From an uncultured Actinomycetes bacterium (GTDB lineage: Bacteria > Actinomycetota > Actinomycetes > Nanopelagicales > Nanopelagicaceae), in contig CAITAV010000092.1 in NCBI GenBank assembly GCA_903890345.1, forward strand, positions 1 to 8,252: 8,252 nt of DNA, given 5' to 3'. Under the pieces are notes generated by a model that was given only the letters and a program-made list of their open reading frames with translations, was not told the origin of the DNA and ran no database searches. The position numbers and the translations under genes were made by a program. Below, piece after piece: positions 1-7,213 of the stretch (the stretch's first letter is position 1; every line of letters begins with the position of its first letter).

Positions 1-2583
1 CAGTCAGACCGCGAACTCGCATCGACCTTTGTACCGGCCGATATCGAAGCGCCACTGTATGAAAAGTGGATGAAGGCTGGCTATTTCACAGCGGACGCAA
101 AGTCTGATAAACCCCCGTACACAATTGTTATTCCACCACCGAACGTAACTGGCGTTTTACATATTGGTCACGCACTCGATCACACTCTGCAAGACGCACT
201 CATTCGCATGAAACGAATGAAAGGTTTTGAAGCGTTGTGGTTACCTGGAATGGATCACGCCGGCATTGCCACACAAAACGTTGTAGAAAAACAACTCGCT
301 GCAGAAGGTAAATCTCGTCACGATCTTGGGCGCGAAGAATTTGTTAAGAAAGTTTGGCAGTGGAAAGCAGAATCTGGTGGAGCAATTCTCGATCAGATGA
401 AAAGACTTGGCGACAGCGTTGACTGGTCTCGTGAAGCTTTCACTATGGATGAGAATTTATCCAAAGCAGTACTAACTATTTTTAAGAAACTCTATGACGC
501 TGATTTGATTTACCGAGCCGAAAGAATCATTAACTGGTGCCCTCGATGCCTGACTGCCTTATCTGACATCGAAGTAGAGCACCAAGATATTGATGGCGAA
601 TTTGTTCAGATAACTTATGGCGATCCTGGTGAAACTCAAATCAGTATCGCAACAACCCGTCCAGAGACGATGCTGGGCGATGGCGCGGTAGCCGTGAATC
701 CAGATGATCCTCGTTATAAGGACTTAGTTGGTAAGCAAGTAAAACTTCCATACGTGAACCGAATGATTCCAATTATCGCCGACGAATTAGTAGATCCCGA
801 ATTCGGAACAGGTGCGGTCAAAGTTACTGCAGCACACGATCCAAATGACTTTGAAATGGCGATGCGCCATAACGTTCCAATGGTTGTCATCATGAACGAG
901 CACGGTGTTATGTCCGGAACTAATACCCAATTCGATGGCATGGATAGATTTGCTGCACGTAAGGCTGTTGTTGAACAACTCCGCGCAGATGGTCGTATTG
1001 GTTGGGAAAAACGTCCTTATTCTCACTCAGTTGGTCATTGCCAACGCTGCGCGACAATCGTTGAACCACGTTTATCTCTGCAATGGTTCGTAAAAGTTGC
1101 GCCACTTGCTAAAGCTGCAGCGGACGCGGTTCGAGATGGTCGTGTAAAAATAGAACCGAAAGAAATGGAACCGCGTTACTTTGAATGGGTAGATAACATG
1201 CACGATTGGTGCATCTCCAGACAATTGTGGTGGGGCCACAGAATTCCTGTTTGGTATGGACCCAATGGCGAAGTTCTAGTTGTTGGTGCAGATGAAAAAG
1301 CACCAAGTGGATACACGCAAGATCCCGATGTTTTAGATACATGGTTCTCATCTGCACTGTGGCCTTTTTCAACACTTGGATGGCCAGCAGAGAGTGATGA
1401 CCTAAAGAAGTTTTATCCAACGAGTGTTCTAGTTACTGGTTATGACATTCTCTTCTTCTGGGTTGCACGCATGATGCTCTTTGGTTTATTTGCAATGGAT
1501 GGACAACAACCCTTTCACACCATTGCGCTTCATGGTTTAGTGCGCGATCAATTTGGCAAGAAGATGTCTAAGAGCCGCGGAAACACAATTGACCCAATTG
1601 AATTTATGGATAAGTACGGCACTGATGCTCTGCGATTCACATTGGCACGCGGAGCAAACCCAGGAAAAGACCAAGCACTCGCCGAAGATTGGGTTGGCGG
1701 TTCACGAAACTTTGCAACAAAACTTTGGAATGCAACCCGCTTTGCAATGATGAATGGCGCAACTATTGACGGAGCACTTCCTGATGTCGCATCACTAAAT
1801 GGAATTGATAAGTGGATTCTTTCTAGACTTTCAGAGACGATTTCAGAAGTTGATTCACTTCTTGAGTCATACGAATTTGCACGCGCATGTGATCGCATTT
1901 ATCACTTCGCTTGGGATGACCTCTGCGATTGGTATCTAGAATTATCAAAGGAAACTTTTGCTTCAGGTGATTCTAAAAATACACAACGCGTACTTGGGCA
2001 CGTCTTAGATCAACTCTTAAGACTGATGCACCCATTTATGCCATTTATTACTGAAGAGCTTTGGACAACACTGACTGGGGGAGAGTCCCTTGTTATTGCC
2101 CAGTGGCCACAAGCGAACCCATCTCATATCGATAAGGGCAGCAACAAAATCATTGCAAGTATTCAAGAAGTTATTACTGAAGTACGACGATTTAGAAATG
2201 ATCAAGGAATTAAGACTTCAGCCAAAATTCCTGGCCGCTTTGTTGCGCCAGCAGAATTTGCTCCATATGAAAGTGCAATGCGCTTTGTCTTAAAACTTGA
2301 ATCTGCAGACTTCGCACCAAGTGCGCAATTACAGATTGGTTCAGTCAAAGCTGAGTTCGACCTTACTGGAGCCATTGATGTTGTCGCAGAACGTGCTCGC
2401 CTGACTAAAGATCTTGCGACTGCTCAAAAGGATCTAGAAACAGCGAATGTAAAACTTAACAACCAAGGATTTATGGCTAAAGCACCCGCAGAAGTTGTTG
2501 TTGAAATTAAAGAGCGTTTAGCCAAAACAAGTGCTGATATAGAACGAATAACTTCACAACTAAATTCATTGCCGGCTAAATAA
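1..2583 (+). CDS. valS: Valyl-tRNA synthetase, 5'-partial
   Basis: Class I aminoacyl-tRNA synthetase that joins valine to tRNA-Val in the cytoplasm and edits mischarged threonine. The frame is open from base 1, and ValRS-like sequence (STFVPADIEAPLYEKW) precedes the first ATG at 70. No ATG, GTG or TTG lies before it in frame, so the true start is upstream and probably only a short N-terminal piece is missing. The window holds 860 codons, close to the full family length. Visible motifs, numbered from base 1, are PPPNVTG then HIGH (residues 54-57), NWCPRC (a likely zinc pair), the editing-domain TTRPETMLGD (218 onward), HCQRC, DWCISRQLWWGHRIPVWY, KMSKS (521-525), and a charged coiled-coil arm (about 796-859) typical of ValRS rather than IleRS or LeuRS. 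All catalytic signatures are intact. The stop is TAA, and folC follows three bases later in the same frame. Confidence 0.97.
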   Translation, partial: QSDRELASTFVPADIEAPLYEKWMKAGYFTADAKSDKPPYTIVIPPPNVTGVLHIGHALDHTLQDALIRMKRMKGFEALWLPGMDHAGIATQNVVEKQLAAEGKSRHDLGREEFVKKVWQWKAESGGAILDQMKRLGDSVDWSREAFTMDENLSKAVLTIFKKLYDADLIYRAERIINWCPRCLTALSDIEVEHQDIDGEFVQITYGDPGETQISIATTRPETMLGDGAVAVNPDDPRYKDLVGKQVKLPYVNRMIPIIADELVDPEFGTGAVKVTAAHDPNDFEMAMRHNVPMVVIMNEHGVMSGTNTQFDGMDRFAARKAVVEQLRADGRIGWEKRPYSHSVGHCQRCATIVEPRLSLQWFVKVAPLAKAAADAVRDGRVKIEPKEMEPRYFEWVDNMHDWCISRQLWWGHRIPVWYGPNGEVLVVGADEKAPSGYTQDPDVLDTWFSSALWPFSTLGWPAESDDLKKFYPTSVLVTGYDILFFWVARMMLFGLFAMDGQQPFHTIALHGLVRDQFGKKMSKSRGNTIDPIEFMDKYGTDALRFTLARGANPGKDQALAEDWVGGSRNFATKLWNATRFAMMNGATIDGALPDVASLNGIDKWILSRLSETISEVDSLLESYEFARACDRIYHFAWDDLCDWYLELSKETFASGDSKNTQRVLGHVLDQLLRLMHPFMPFITEELWTTLTGGESLVIAQWPQANPSHIDKGSNKIIASIQEVITEVRRFRNDQGIKTSAKIPGRFVAPAEFAPYESAMRFVLKLESADFAPSAQLQIGSVKAEFDLTGAIDVVAERARLTKDLATAQKDLETANVKLNNQGFMAKAPAEVVVEIKERLAKTSADIERITSQLNSLPAK

Positions 2584-2586
2584 TTA

Positions 2587-3933
2587 ATGAGCGCAGACGA
2601 TAACGCCCGCGTAGATGCAATTGAGCAAGCATTGCTTGCACGATGGCCAGAGACTCGCATTTCACCCACACTAGATCGAATCTCAGCACTCACCGACATG
2701 CTTGGTTCGCCGCAACTGACGTATCCAACGATTCATGTGGGTGGAACAAATGGTAAAACCACAACATCTCGCATGATTGATTCGCTCTTATTTGAAATGG
2801 GATTACGAACAGGGCGTTTCACAAGCCCGCATCTCGAGAGTTATTTAGAGCGAATTTCTATTAATGGTTCATCCATTGATCCCAAAGCAGCGATCTTCGC
2901 CTACAACGACGTCGCGCCATACCTCGAATTAATGGATTCAAAATTTGAAAATCCAATCTCATTTTTTGAAAGTATCACGGCTATGGCTTTTGTTGCATTT
3001 GCAGAACACCCAGTTGATATCGCTGTTATCGAAGTAGGCATGGGCGGTCAATGGGATGCAACCAATGTGGTTGATGCTGATGTTTCTGTGCTGATGCCGA
3101 TTGGCTTAGATCATATGGAATACCTCGGAAATACATTGGCAGAGATTGCGCAAACCAAAGCAGGAATTATCAAAGCTGGTGGTTACATTGTCATGGCAGA
3201 ACAAAAACCAGAAGCAGCAAAAGAGTTATTGCGAAGAGCTGCAGAAGTAGAAGCTGACATTGCTCGCGAAGGTATTGAATACTCACTCGATGCCCGCGCC
3301 ATTGCAGTAGGCGGCCAGATGATTTCAATCAACGGCTTAAATGAAAAGTATGATGAAATTTTCTTACCGCTACATGGTCGCCATCAGGCAACGAATGCAG
3401 CATCAGCTCTAGTTGCCGTTGAAGCATTTTTTGGAGACCAGGCACTTGATCCGGATGCAGTACGCGCAGGTTTTGCTAATGTGAAATCACCAGGGCGATG
3501 CGAAGTTATCCATCGCGACCCAACCATTATTTTAGATGCCGCACACAACCCACATGGAGCACAAGCGCTGGCTCAAACTCTGGCTTCAGAATTTACTTTT
3601 GATGACACCATCGGTGTTGTGGGAATTTTTGGAGATAAAGACGCACAAGGAATTCTCGAATCTCTCGAACCTGTTCTTAACTCAATAATCGTGACATCGA
3701 GTTCATCTTCTCGAGCGATGCCAGTGAAGGATTTAGAAGACCTCGCTCGAAAAATATTTGGAGCCGACCGAGTCTTCAGTAACGATAATTTAGAGGGCGC
3801 CTTAAAGCGAGCAATTGACGATGCCAAACGCCCCCTCAGTGATGACAGCGTTGGAATCGTTGTGACCGGATCTGTGGTCACAGTTGGTGAAGCACGTTCG
3901 ATCTTGCGTAGATTATTTGCCAAAGAAGATTAG
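2587..3933 (+). CDS. folC: Folylpolyglutamate synthase / dihydrofolate synthase
   Basis: Mur-ligase-family, ATP-dependent cytoplasmic enzyme that adds glutamate to folates. The actinobacterial homologues are usually annotated as bifunctional with dihydrofolate synthase, but sequence alone does not prove the second activity. The 448 residues match the family length. Visible motifs are the P-loop GGTNGKTTTS (52-61, Lys57), FTSPHLESYLERISING (78-94), VGMGGQWDATNVV (150-162), GLDHMEYLG (173-181), TKAGIIK with the likely carbamylated Lys191, the C-terminal-domain signature DAAHNPHG (317-324), FGDKD (348-352) and VTGSVVTVGEAR near the end. The ATG at 2587 lies one codon after the valS TAA in the same frame. 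Nothing upstream can serve as a start, and the N-terminus aligns sensibly. No Shine-Dalgarno sequence is visible, so translation may depend on ribosomes finishing valS (inference). A serine run (371-375) is the only compositional oddity. Confidence 0.96.
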   Translation: MSADDNARVDAIEQALLARWPETRISPTLDRISALTDMLGSPQLTYPTIHVGGTNGKTTTSRMIDSLLFEMGLRTGRFTSPHLESYLERISINGSSIDPKAAIFAYNDVAPYLELMDSKFENPISFFESITAMAFVAFAEHPVDIAVIEVGMGGQWDATNVVDADVSVLMPIGLDHMEYLGNTLAEIAQTKAGIIKAGGYIVMAEQKPEAAKELLRRAAEVEADIAREGIEYSLDARAIAVGGQMISINGLNEKYDEIFLPLHGRHQATNAASALVAVEAFFGDQALDPDAVRAGFANVKSPGRCEVIHRDPTIILDAAHNPHGAQALAQTLASEFTFDDTIGVVGIFGDKDAQGILESLEPVLNSIIVTSSSSSRAMPVKDLEDLARKIFGADRVFSNDNLEGALKRAIDDAKRPLSDDSVGIVVTGSVVTVGEARSILRRLFAKED

Positions 3934-3942
3934 AATTTAACC

Positions 3943-4278
3943 ATGCGCATGTTGGCTTCTTCGGTTCTTGTTATGGAATCTTTTGTGATGGGTTTTGCAT
4001 TATTGCTTGCAATGAAAGATCACTCTTCACCAGCGCTAATAATTGGCGGAGTAATCGCAATTTTATGTTTGCTTGCTCCAGGTTTATTGAAGAAAAAAAT
4101 AGGCTGGATTCTTGGTTGGAGTTTGCAAGTAGCTCTGCTTGCCTACGGCTTCGTCGTCACATCAATGTTTCTAGTGGGGGCTATTTTCTTGGGGTTATGG
4201 ATTGCGGCTATTCGAGTGGGTAAAAAGGGCGAAGCAGCCCGCGCAGCCCTGCTGGCTGCAGGTCCTCCAAATGCCTAA
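3943..4278 (+). CDS. DUF4233 family four-helix membrane protein
   Basis: Small integral membrane protein of 111 residues and unknown function. I assign it to DUF4233 from its position between folC and ndk and from family-like patterns: an RMLASSVLVMES opening, then GWILGWSLQVALLAYGFVV, then MFLVGAIFLGLWIAAIRVGKK. Four hydrophobic segments are visible at about 4-23, 29-47, 53-71 and 73-91. A basic break (KKK, 50-52) separates segments 2 and 3. A short Ala-rich, basic tail follows (94-111) and is probably cytoplasmic by the positive-inside rule. There are no catalytic motifs and no signal-peptide cleavage site. The ATG at 3943 lies 9 bases after the folC stop; an ATG two codons later (3949) is a possible alternative. 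No Shine-Dalgarno sequence is evident. Homologues occupy this slot in Streptomyces and Mycobacterium, so operon membership is conserved, but this does not reveal the role. Confidence 0.88.
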   Translation: MRMLASSVLVMESFVMGFALLLAMKDHSSPALIIGGVIAILCLLAPGLLKKKIGWILGWSLQVALLAYGFVVTSMFLVGAIFLGLWIAAIRVGKKGEAARAALLAAGPPNA

Positions 4279-4290
4279 TAGACTGCGCGT

Positions 4291-4713
4291 GTGAGTTCCG
4301 AGAAAACCCTTATCCTGATCAAGCCAGATGGCGTACGCCGTGGTCTTGTTGGAGAAGTTATTTCTAGAGTTGAAGAAAAAGGTTATTCAATTACTGCCCT
4401 TCGCATGTTAAATGCCGATCGCGCACTACTTGAAAAACATTATGCAGAGCACAATGGAAAACCTTTTTACGAACCGCTTCTAGAGTTTATGACTTCAGGT
4501 CCAATCGTTGCGATGGTTGCCGAAGGAAATCGCGTGATCGAAGGATTTCGTTCACTTGCTGGTGCAACAGATCCAACCGTTGCAGCACCAGGAACAATTC
4601 GCGGAGATCTTGCACGCGATCAAGGAACCAAAGTTGTACAGAACATTGTTCACGGATCTGATTCACCTGAATCAGCAGCTCGTGAAATAGCTATTTTCTT
4701 TGAAGGGAAATAA
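4291..4713 (+). CDS. ndk: Nucleoside-diphosphate kinase
   Basis: Transfers the gamma phosphate of ATP to NDPs and dNDPs through a phosphohistidine intermediate, balancing nucleotide pools in the cytoplasm. It has 140 residues, slightly above the usual 136-138. Visible motifs are TLILIKPDGVRRG with Lys11, HYAEHNGKPFYEPLLEFMTSGP (50-71), AAPGTIRGD (98-106) and the active-site signature NIVHGSDS with nucleophile His121. Between GTIRGD and the conserved Asn118 there are 11 residues (LARDQGTKVVQ), whereas Ndks I can recall from E. coli, M. tuberculosis and human have seven. This accounts for the extra length. The start is GTG at 4291, and it is well constrained because an in-frame TAG at 4279-4281 blocks anything further upstream. 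No Shine-Dalgarno sequence is seen. The TAA stop directly abuts the mreB ATG. Confidence 0.97.
   Translation: MSSEKTLILIKPDGVRRGLVGEVISRVEEKGYSITALRMLNADRALLEKHYAEHNGKPFYEPLLEFMTSGPIVAMVAEGNRVIEGFRSLAGATDPTVAAPGTIRGDLARDQGTKVVQNIVHGSDSPESAAREIAIFFEGK
4703..4708 (+). promoter_or_regulatory. Shine-Dalgarno site for mreB
   Basis: AAGGGA inside the last codons of ndk, five bases before the ATG at 4714. It is the only clear ribosome binding site at any junction in the window. Its spacing favours the start at 4714 over the in-frame ATG at 4726, which would be 17 bases away. Confidence 0.6.
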
Positions 4714-5745
4714 ATGGGTAACAAAATGTCATTCATCGGCCGCGATATGGCTGTGGATCTAGGAACTGCTAACACTTTGGTATATGTGCGCGGTCGTGGC
4801 ATTGTTCTCAACGAGCCAAGCGTTGTTGCCGTCAATCAAGACACCGGTGGAATTTTGGCTGTTGGTCTTGAAGCAAAGAAAATGATTGGTCGCACCCCTG
4901 GCAACATCGTTGCTATTCGTCCACTTAAAGATGGTGTGATTGCAGATTTTGATACGACAGAGCGCATGTTGCGTTACTTCATTCAAAAGGTTCACCGTCG
5001 TCGCTATTTAGCAAAGCCTCGCATCGTCGTGTGCGTTCCATCAGGTATCACTGGTGTAGAACAGCGCGCAGTTAAAGATGCTGGATACGCAGCGGGTGCC
5101 CGCAAGGTTTACATCATTGAAGAGCCAATGGCTGCAGCAATCGGCGCGGGTCTTCCAATTCACGAACCAACTGGAAACATGGTCGTAGATATTGGTGGCG
5201 GCACAACAGAAGTTGCTGTTATTTCACTTGGCGGAATTGTTACCTCACTTTCAATTCGTGTAGGCGGCGACGAACTCGATCAATCAATTATTAACTGGGT
5301 AAAACGCGAATTTTCATTACTACTCGGTGAGCGCACAGCAGAAGAAATCAAGATGGCTATCGGTTCTGCTTATCCGCTTCCAGGTGAAAATGATGCTGAA
5401 ATTCGCGGTCGCGACCTCGCAACTGGTCTTCCAAAGACAATCGTTGTATCTGCTGCTGAAATTCGTAAAGCCCTAGAAGAACCAGTAAATGCAATCATTA
5501 ACGCTGTAAAGAGCACCCTAGATAAGTGTCCACCAGAGCTTGCAAGTGATCTTATGGATCGCGGAATTGTTTTAACTGGTGGCGGTGCACTTCTCAAGGG
5601 ACTTGATGAACGACTACGTAAAGAAACTGGAATGCCAATTCACGTTGCAGAGCGTCCGCTCGATGCAGTCGTAGAAGGTTCCGGAAAATGTATTGAAGAG
5701 TTCGAAGCCCTTGAAAAGGTTTTGATCTCTGAGCCACGTCGATAG
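4714..5745 (+). CDS. mreB: Rod shape-determining protein MreB
   Basis: Bacterial actin homologue. It polymerises on the inner face of the membrane and guides the elongation machinery (MreC, MreD, RodA, PBP2). At 343 residues it matches the family. The actin-fold nucleotide-binding motifs are all present: phosphate 1 [12 protein letters not shown] (13-24), [13 protein letters not shown] (108-120), [13 protein letters not shown] (134-146), phosphate 2 [15 protein letters not shown] (156-170, Asp159) and the adenosine motif [16 protein letters not shown] (284-299). The MSFIGRD segment before phosphate 1 is shared with Streptomyces MreB. Homologues there seem to begin at that methionine (4726 here), but the Shine-Dalgarno spacing favours ATG 4714, adding MGNK. 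The gene begins directly after the ndk TAA, in the same frame, so translational coupling to ndk is likely (inference). It is not the divergent Mbl-like form found as a second copy in some Gram-positives, as far as can be judged by eye. Confidence 0.98.
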   Translation: MGNKMSFIGRDMAVDLGTANTLVYVRGRGIVLNEPSVVAVNQDTGGILAVGLEAKKMIGRTPGNIVAIRPLKDGVIADFDTTERMLRYFIQKVHRRRYLAKPRIVVCVPSGITGVEQRAVKDAGYAAGARKVYIIEEPMAAAIGAGLPIHEPTGNMVVDIGGGTTEVAVISLGGIVTSLSIRVGGDELDQSIINWVKREFSLLLGERTAEEIKMAIGSAYPLPGENDAEIRGRDLATGLPKTIVVSAAEIRKALEEPVNAIINAVKSTLDKCPPELASDLMDRGIVLTGGGALLKGLDERLRKETGMPIHVAERPLDAVVEGSGKCIEEFEALEKVLISEPRR

Positions 5746-5757
5746 GTAATTAGCGCA

Positions 5758-6684
5758 ATGCGTAATGGCGGCGAAGGACGCGCTCGCCTCCTACTCATCA
5801 TCCTTATCGTCACCTCTTTATTTTTAATCACTTTAGATCTTCGTGGTGTAAAAATATTAGATGGCATTCGTGGTGGTACTCAAAATGTATTGGCACCATT
5901 TCAAAAAGCAGGTTCAACTGTCGTTTCACCATTTCGCAACTTCTTAGGCGATGTGACTCATCTAGGCAGAACTAGAGATCAAATCGAAAAGTTGAAGGCA
6001 GATAATGCAAAGCTTCGTTCAAAGTTATTGCAACGCAAAAATGCAGATGGAGAACTTACCCAACTTAAATCAGTGCTTAATCTCGCTGGCCAAGCAGGTT
6101 ACAAGGTGATTGCTGCAAGAGTAATTTCACAGGGCTCGAGTACGAATTTTTCTCAAACCGTCACAATTGATATTGGAACTTCATCTGGCGTTCGCCCAAA
6201 TATGACAGTGCTCTCTGGTGAAGGATTAGTTGGTGTTGTTAAAGAATCCTATGCAAATTCAGCTTTGGTGATGTTGGCTACAGATCCAGATTTCAAAGTA
6301 GGTGTGAGAATTGCAGGATCTCAACAAATTGGAATTCTTTCAGGCGGCGGCTCCAAGCGTGCTTCATTACAACTCTTGGATAATCAAAATATTGTAAAAG
6401 TCGGTGACGTTTTGTTAGCTCGTGGAAGCACCCGCAATCGACCATTCGTTCCAGGAATACCTGTTGGAGTTATCAGCGCAGTAGATAGCAGCGCAGGTTC
6501 TATTGCACAAAGTGCAACTGTCATGCTGTATCCAAACTTTTCAGCACTCGGTGTTGTCAGCGTTGTATTAAGTGCGGGCAAGAACAATCCTGGCGATGCG
6601 CTTGTACCTGTGGGACCTACGCCATCGCCTGTTCCCACAGTCACAATTTATGCAACGCCATCACCTACCGCGAGCACGAAGTAG
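5758..6684 (+). CDS. mreC: Rod shape-determining protein MreC
   Basis: Bitopic membrane scaffold of the elongasome. In studied systems it links cytoplasmic MreB/MreD to the extracytoplasmic PBP2 and promotes its activation. The 308 residues show a short basic N-terminus, one transmembrane helix (about 9-27), a coiled coil (about 67-107, with RDQIEKLKADNAKLRSKLLQ), then the beta-rich MreC domain (about 115-272). That domain contains VTIDIGTSSGVRPNMTVLSGEGLVGVV and GDVLLARGSTRNRPFVPGIPVGVIS, both family hallmarks. The tail (about 277-308) is rich in Pro, Thr and Ser and probably disordered. The ATG at 5758 is 12 bases after the mreB stop, in the same frame. Only a weak AGG (5744-5746) lies upstream, 11 bases away. 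The gene is intact, with no frameshift. Confidence 0.95.
   Translation: MRNGGEGRARLLLIILIVTSLFLITLDLRGVKILDGIRGGTQNVLAPFQKAGSTVVSPFRNFLGDVTHLGRTRDQIEKLKADNAKLRSKLLQRKNADGELTQLKSVLNLAGQAGYKVIAARVISQGSSTNFSQTVTIDIGTSSGVRPNMTVLSGEGLVGVVKESYANSALVMLATDPDFKVGVRIAGSQQIGILSGGGSKRASLQLLDNQNIVKVGDVLLARGSTRNRPFVPGIPVGVISAVDSSAGSIAQSATVMLYPNFSALGVVSVVLSAGKNNPGDALVPVGPTPSPVPTVTIYATPSPTASTK
6619..6666 (+). repeat. Imperfect direct repeat in the mreC tail (TPSP coding)
   Basis: Two 12-base units, 6619-6630 and 6655-6666, start 36 bases apart and differ at one position. Each encodes Thr-Pro-Ser-Pro in frame (MreC residues 288-291 and 300-303). The unit is short and lies in a low-complexity Pro/Thr/Ser segment, so it may reflect local slippage or simply compositional bias. 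Confidence 0.5.
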
Positions 6685-6691
6685 TTTCTAA

Positions 6692-7213
6692 ATGCTTTTG
6701 AGACAATTTTCTATCTCATCTTTAATTTTTCTTATTGTATTTTTGATTCAAGAAAGCGTAATTAATCAGCTTCGATTACCAGGTGGCGGATTCTCGCTAC
6801 CACTTCTTATTGCACTTACTTGGGCTGCTCTGAGTACTCCAACAATTGGCGCACTCACTGGGTTCATCTCTGGTTTCTTCATGGATCTGTCCCAGAATTC
6901 AAGTGGCGCAATGGGCCATTGGACGTTAATTATGATTCTGGCTTGTTACGCCGTTGCCTATTTAGGTTTTGGTAATGACAATGTCCGTGGGAATCCAGTC
7001 ACAAACATATTTCTTGTATCTTCGGCATCAGTAATTACCCTCGTTGTTTTTGTAATCACAGGATTCTTGCTAGGAGTTTCCGTGGGCAGTTTTACTCGGG
7101 TCCTGTTAACACTTCTAGGTAACGGAATCTGGGCGCTGCTAGTAACACCACTTATTCTGCCAATAGTCACGAGACTACATAAGGTTCTATTTGGTAACCA
7201 GGCACATATATGA
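6692..7213 (+). CDS. mreD: Rod shape-determining protein MreD
   Basis: Polytopic membrane component of the elongasome, thought to work with MreC in controlling the RodA-PBP2 synthase. It has 173 residues and is almost entirely hydrophobic. Membrane segments can be placed at about 6-24, 35-53, 55-66 (short), 78-95, 107-131 and 138-160; the exact count is uncertain. The family hallmark is GALTGFISGFFMDLSQNSSGAMGHWTL (53-79), matching the MreD pattern of a Gly-rich helix followed by an acidic residue and a Gly-containing loop. MreD diverges fast, so position between mreC and pbp2 carries much of the assignment. The ATG at 6692 is 7 bases after the mreC stop, with no visible Shine-Dalgarno sequence. 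This is the only gene in the window out of frame with its neighbours. Its TGA overlaps the next gene's ATG. Confidence 0.93.
   Translation: MLLRQFSISSLIFLIVFLIQESVINQLRLPGGGFSLPLLIALTWAALSTPTIGALTGFISGFFMDLSQNSSGAMGHWTLIMILACYAVAYLGFGNDNVRGNPVTNIFLVSSASVITLVVFVITGFLLGVSVGSFTRVLLTLLGNGIWALLVTPLILPIVTRLHKVLFGNQAHI

Noticed and set aside
1109..1898. Reverse-strand open frames of 103 and 116 codons within valS (and 116 codons at 3573-3923 within folC).
   Set aside because: They lie wholly inside well-supported genes on the other strand, show no recognisable motifs, and have no room for their own signals.
70..2583. Start of valS at ATG 70.
   Set aside because: Conserved ValRS residues are encoded upstream of it in the same open frame, so the true start lies before the window.
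3861..3882. Inverted repeat TGTGACC / GGTCACA with an 8-base loop near the end of folC, superficially CRP-like.
   Set aside because: The half-sites TGTGA and TCACA are 12 bases apart, not the 6 of a CRP site. It lies in a conserved FolC segment (VTGSVVTVGEAR), so codon choice explains it, and 7-base stems are common by chance.
4243..4259. GCAGCC / GGCTGC hairpin with a 5-base loop near the end of the DUF4233 gene, considered as a terminator before ndk.
   Set aside because: There is no T-run after the stem, it is only 6 pairs, and it falls in Ala-rich codons (GCN), which generate such repeats. ndk follows 31 bases later without a promoter.
4685..4696. Perfect 12-base palindrome AAATAGCTATTT upstream of mreB, considered as an operator.
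   Set aside because: It encodes the conserved Ndk C-terminal EIAIF stretch, and about two such palindromes are expected by chance in 8 kb. No promoter elements can be placed with confidence.
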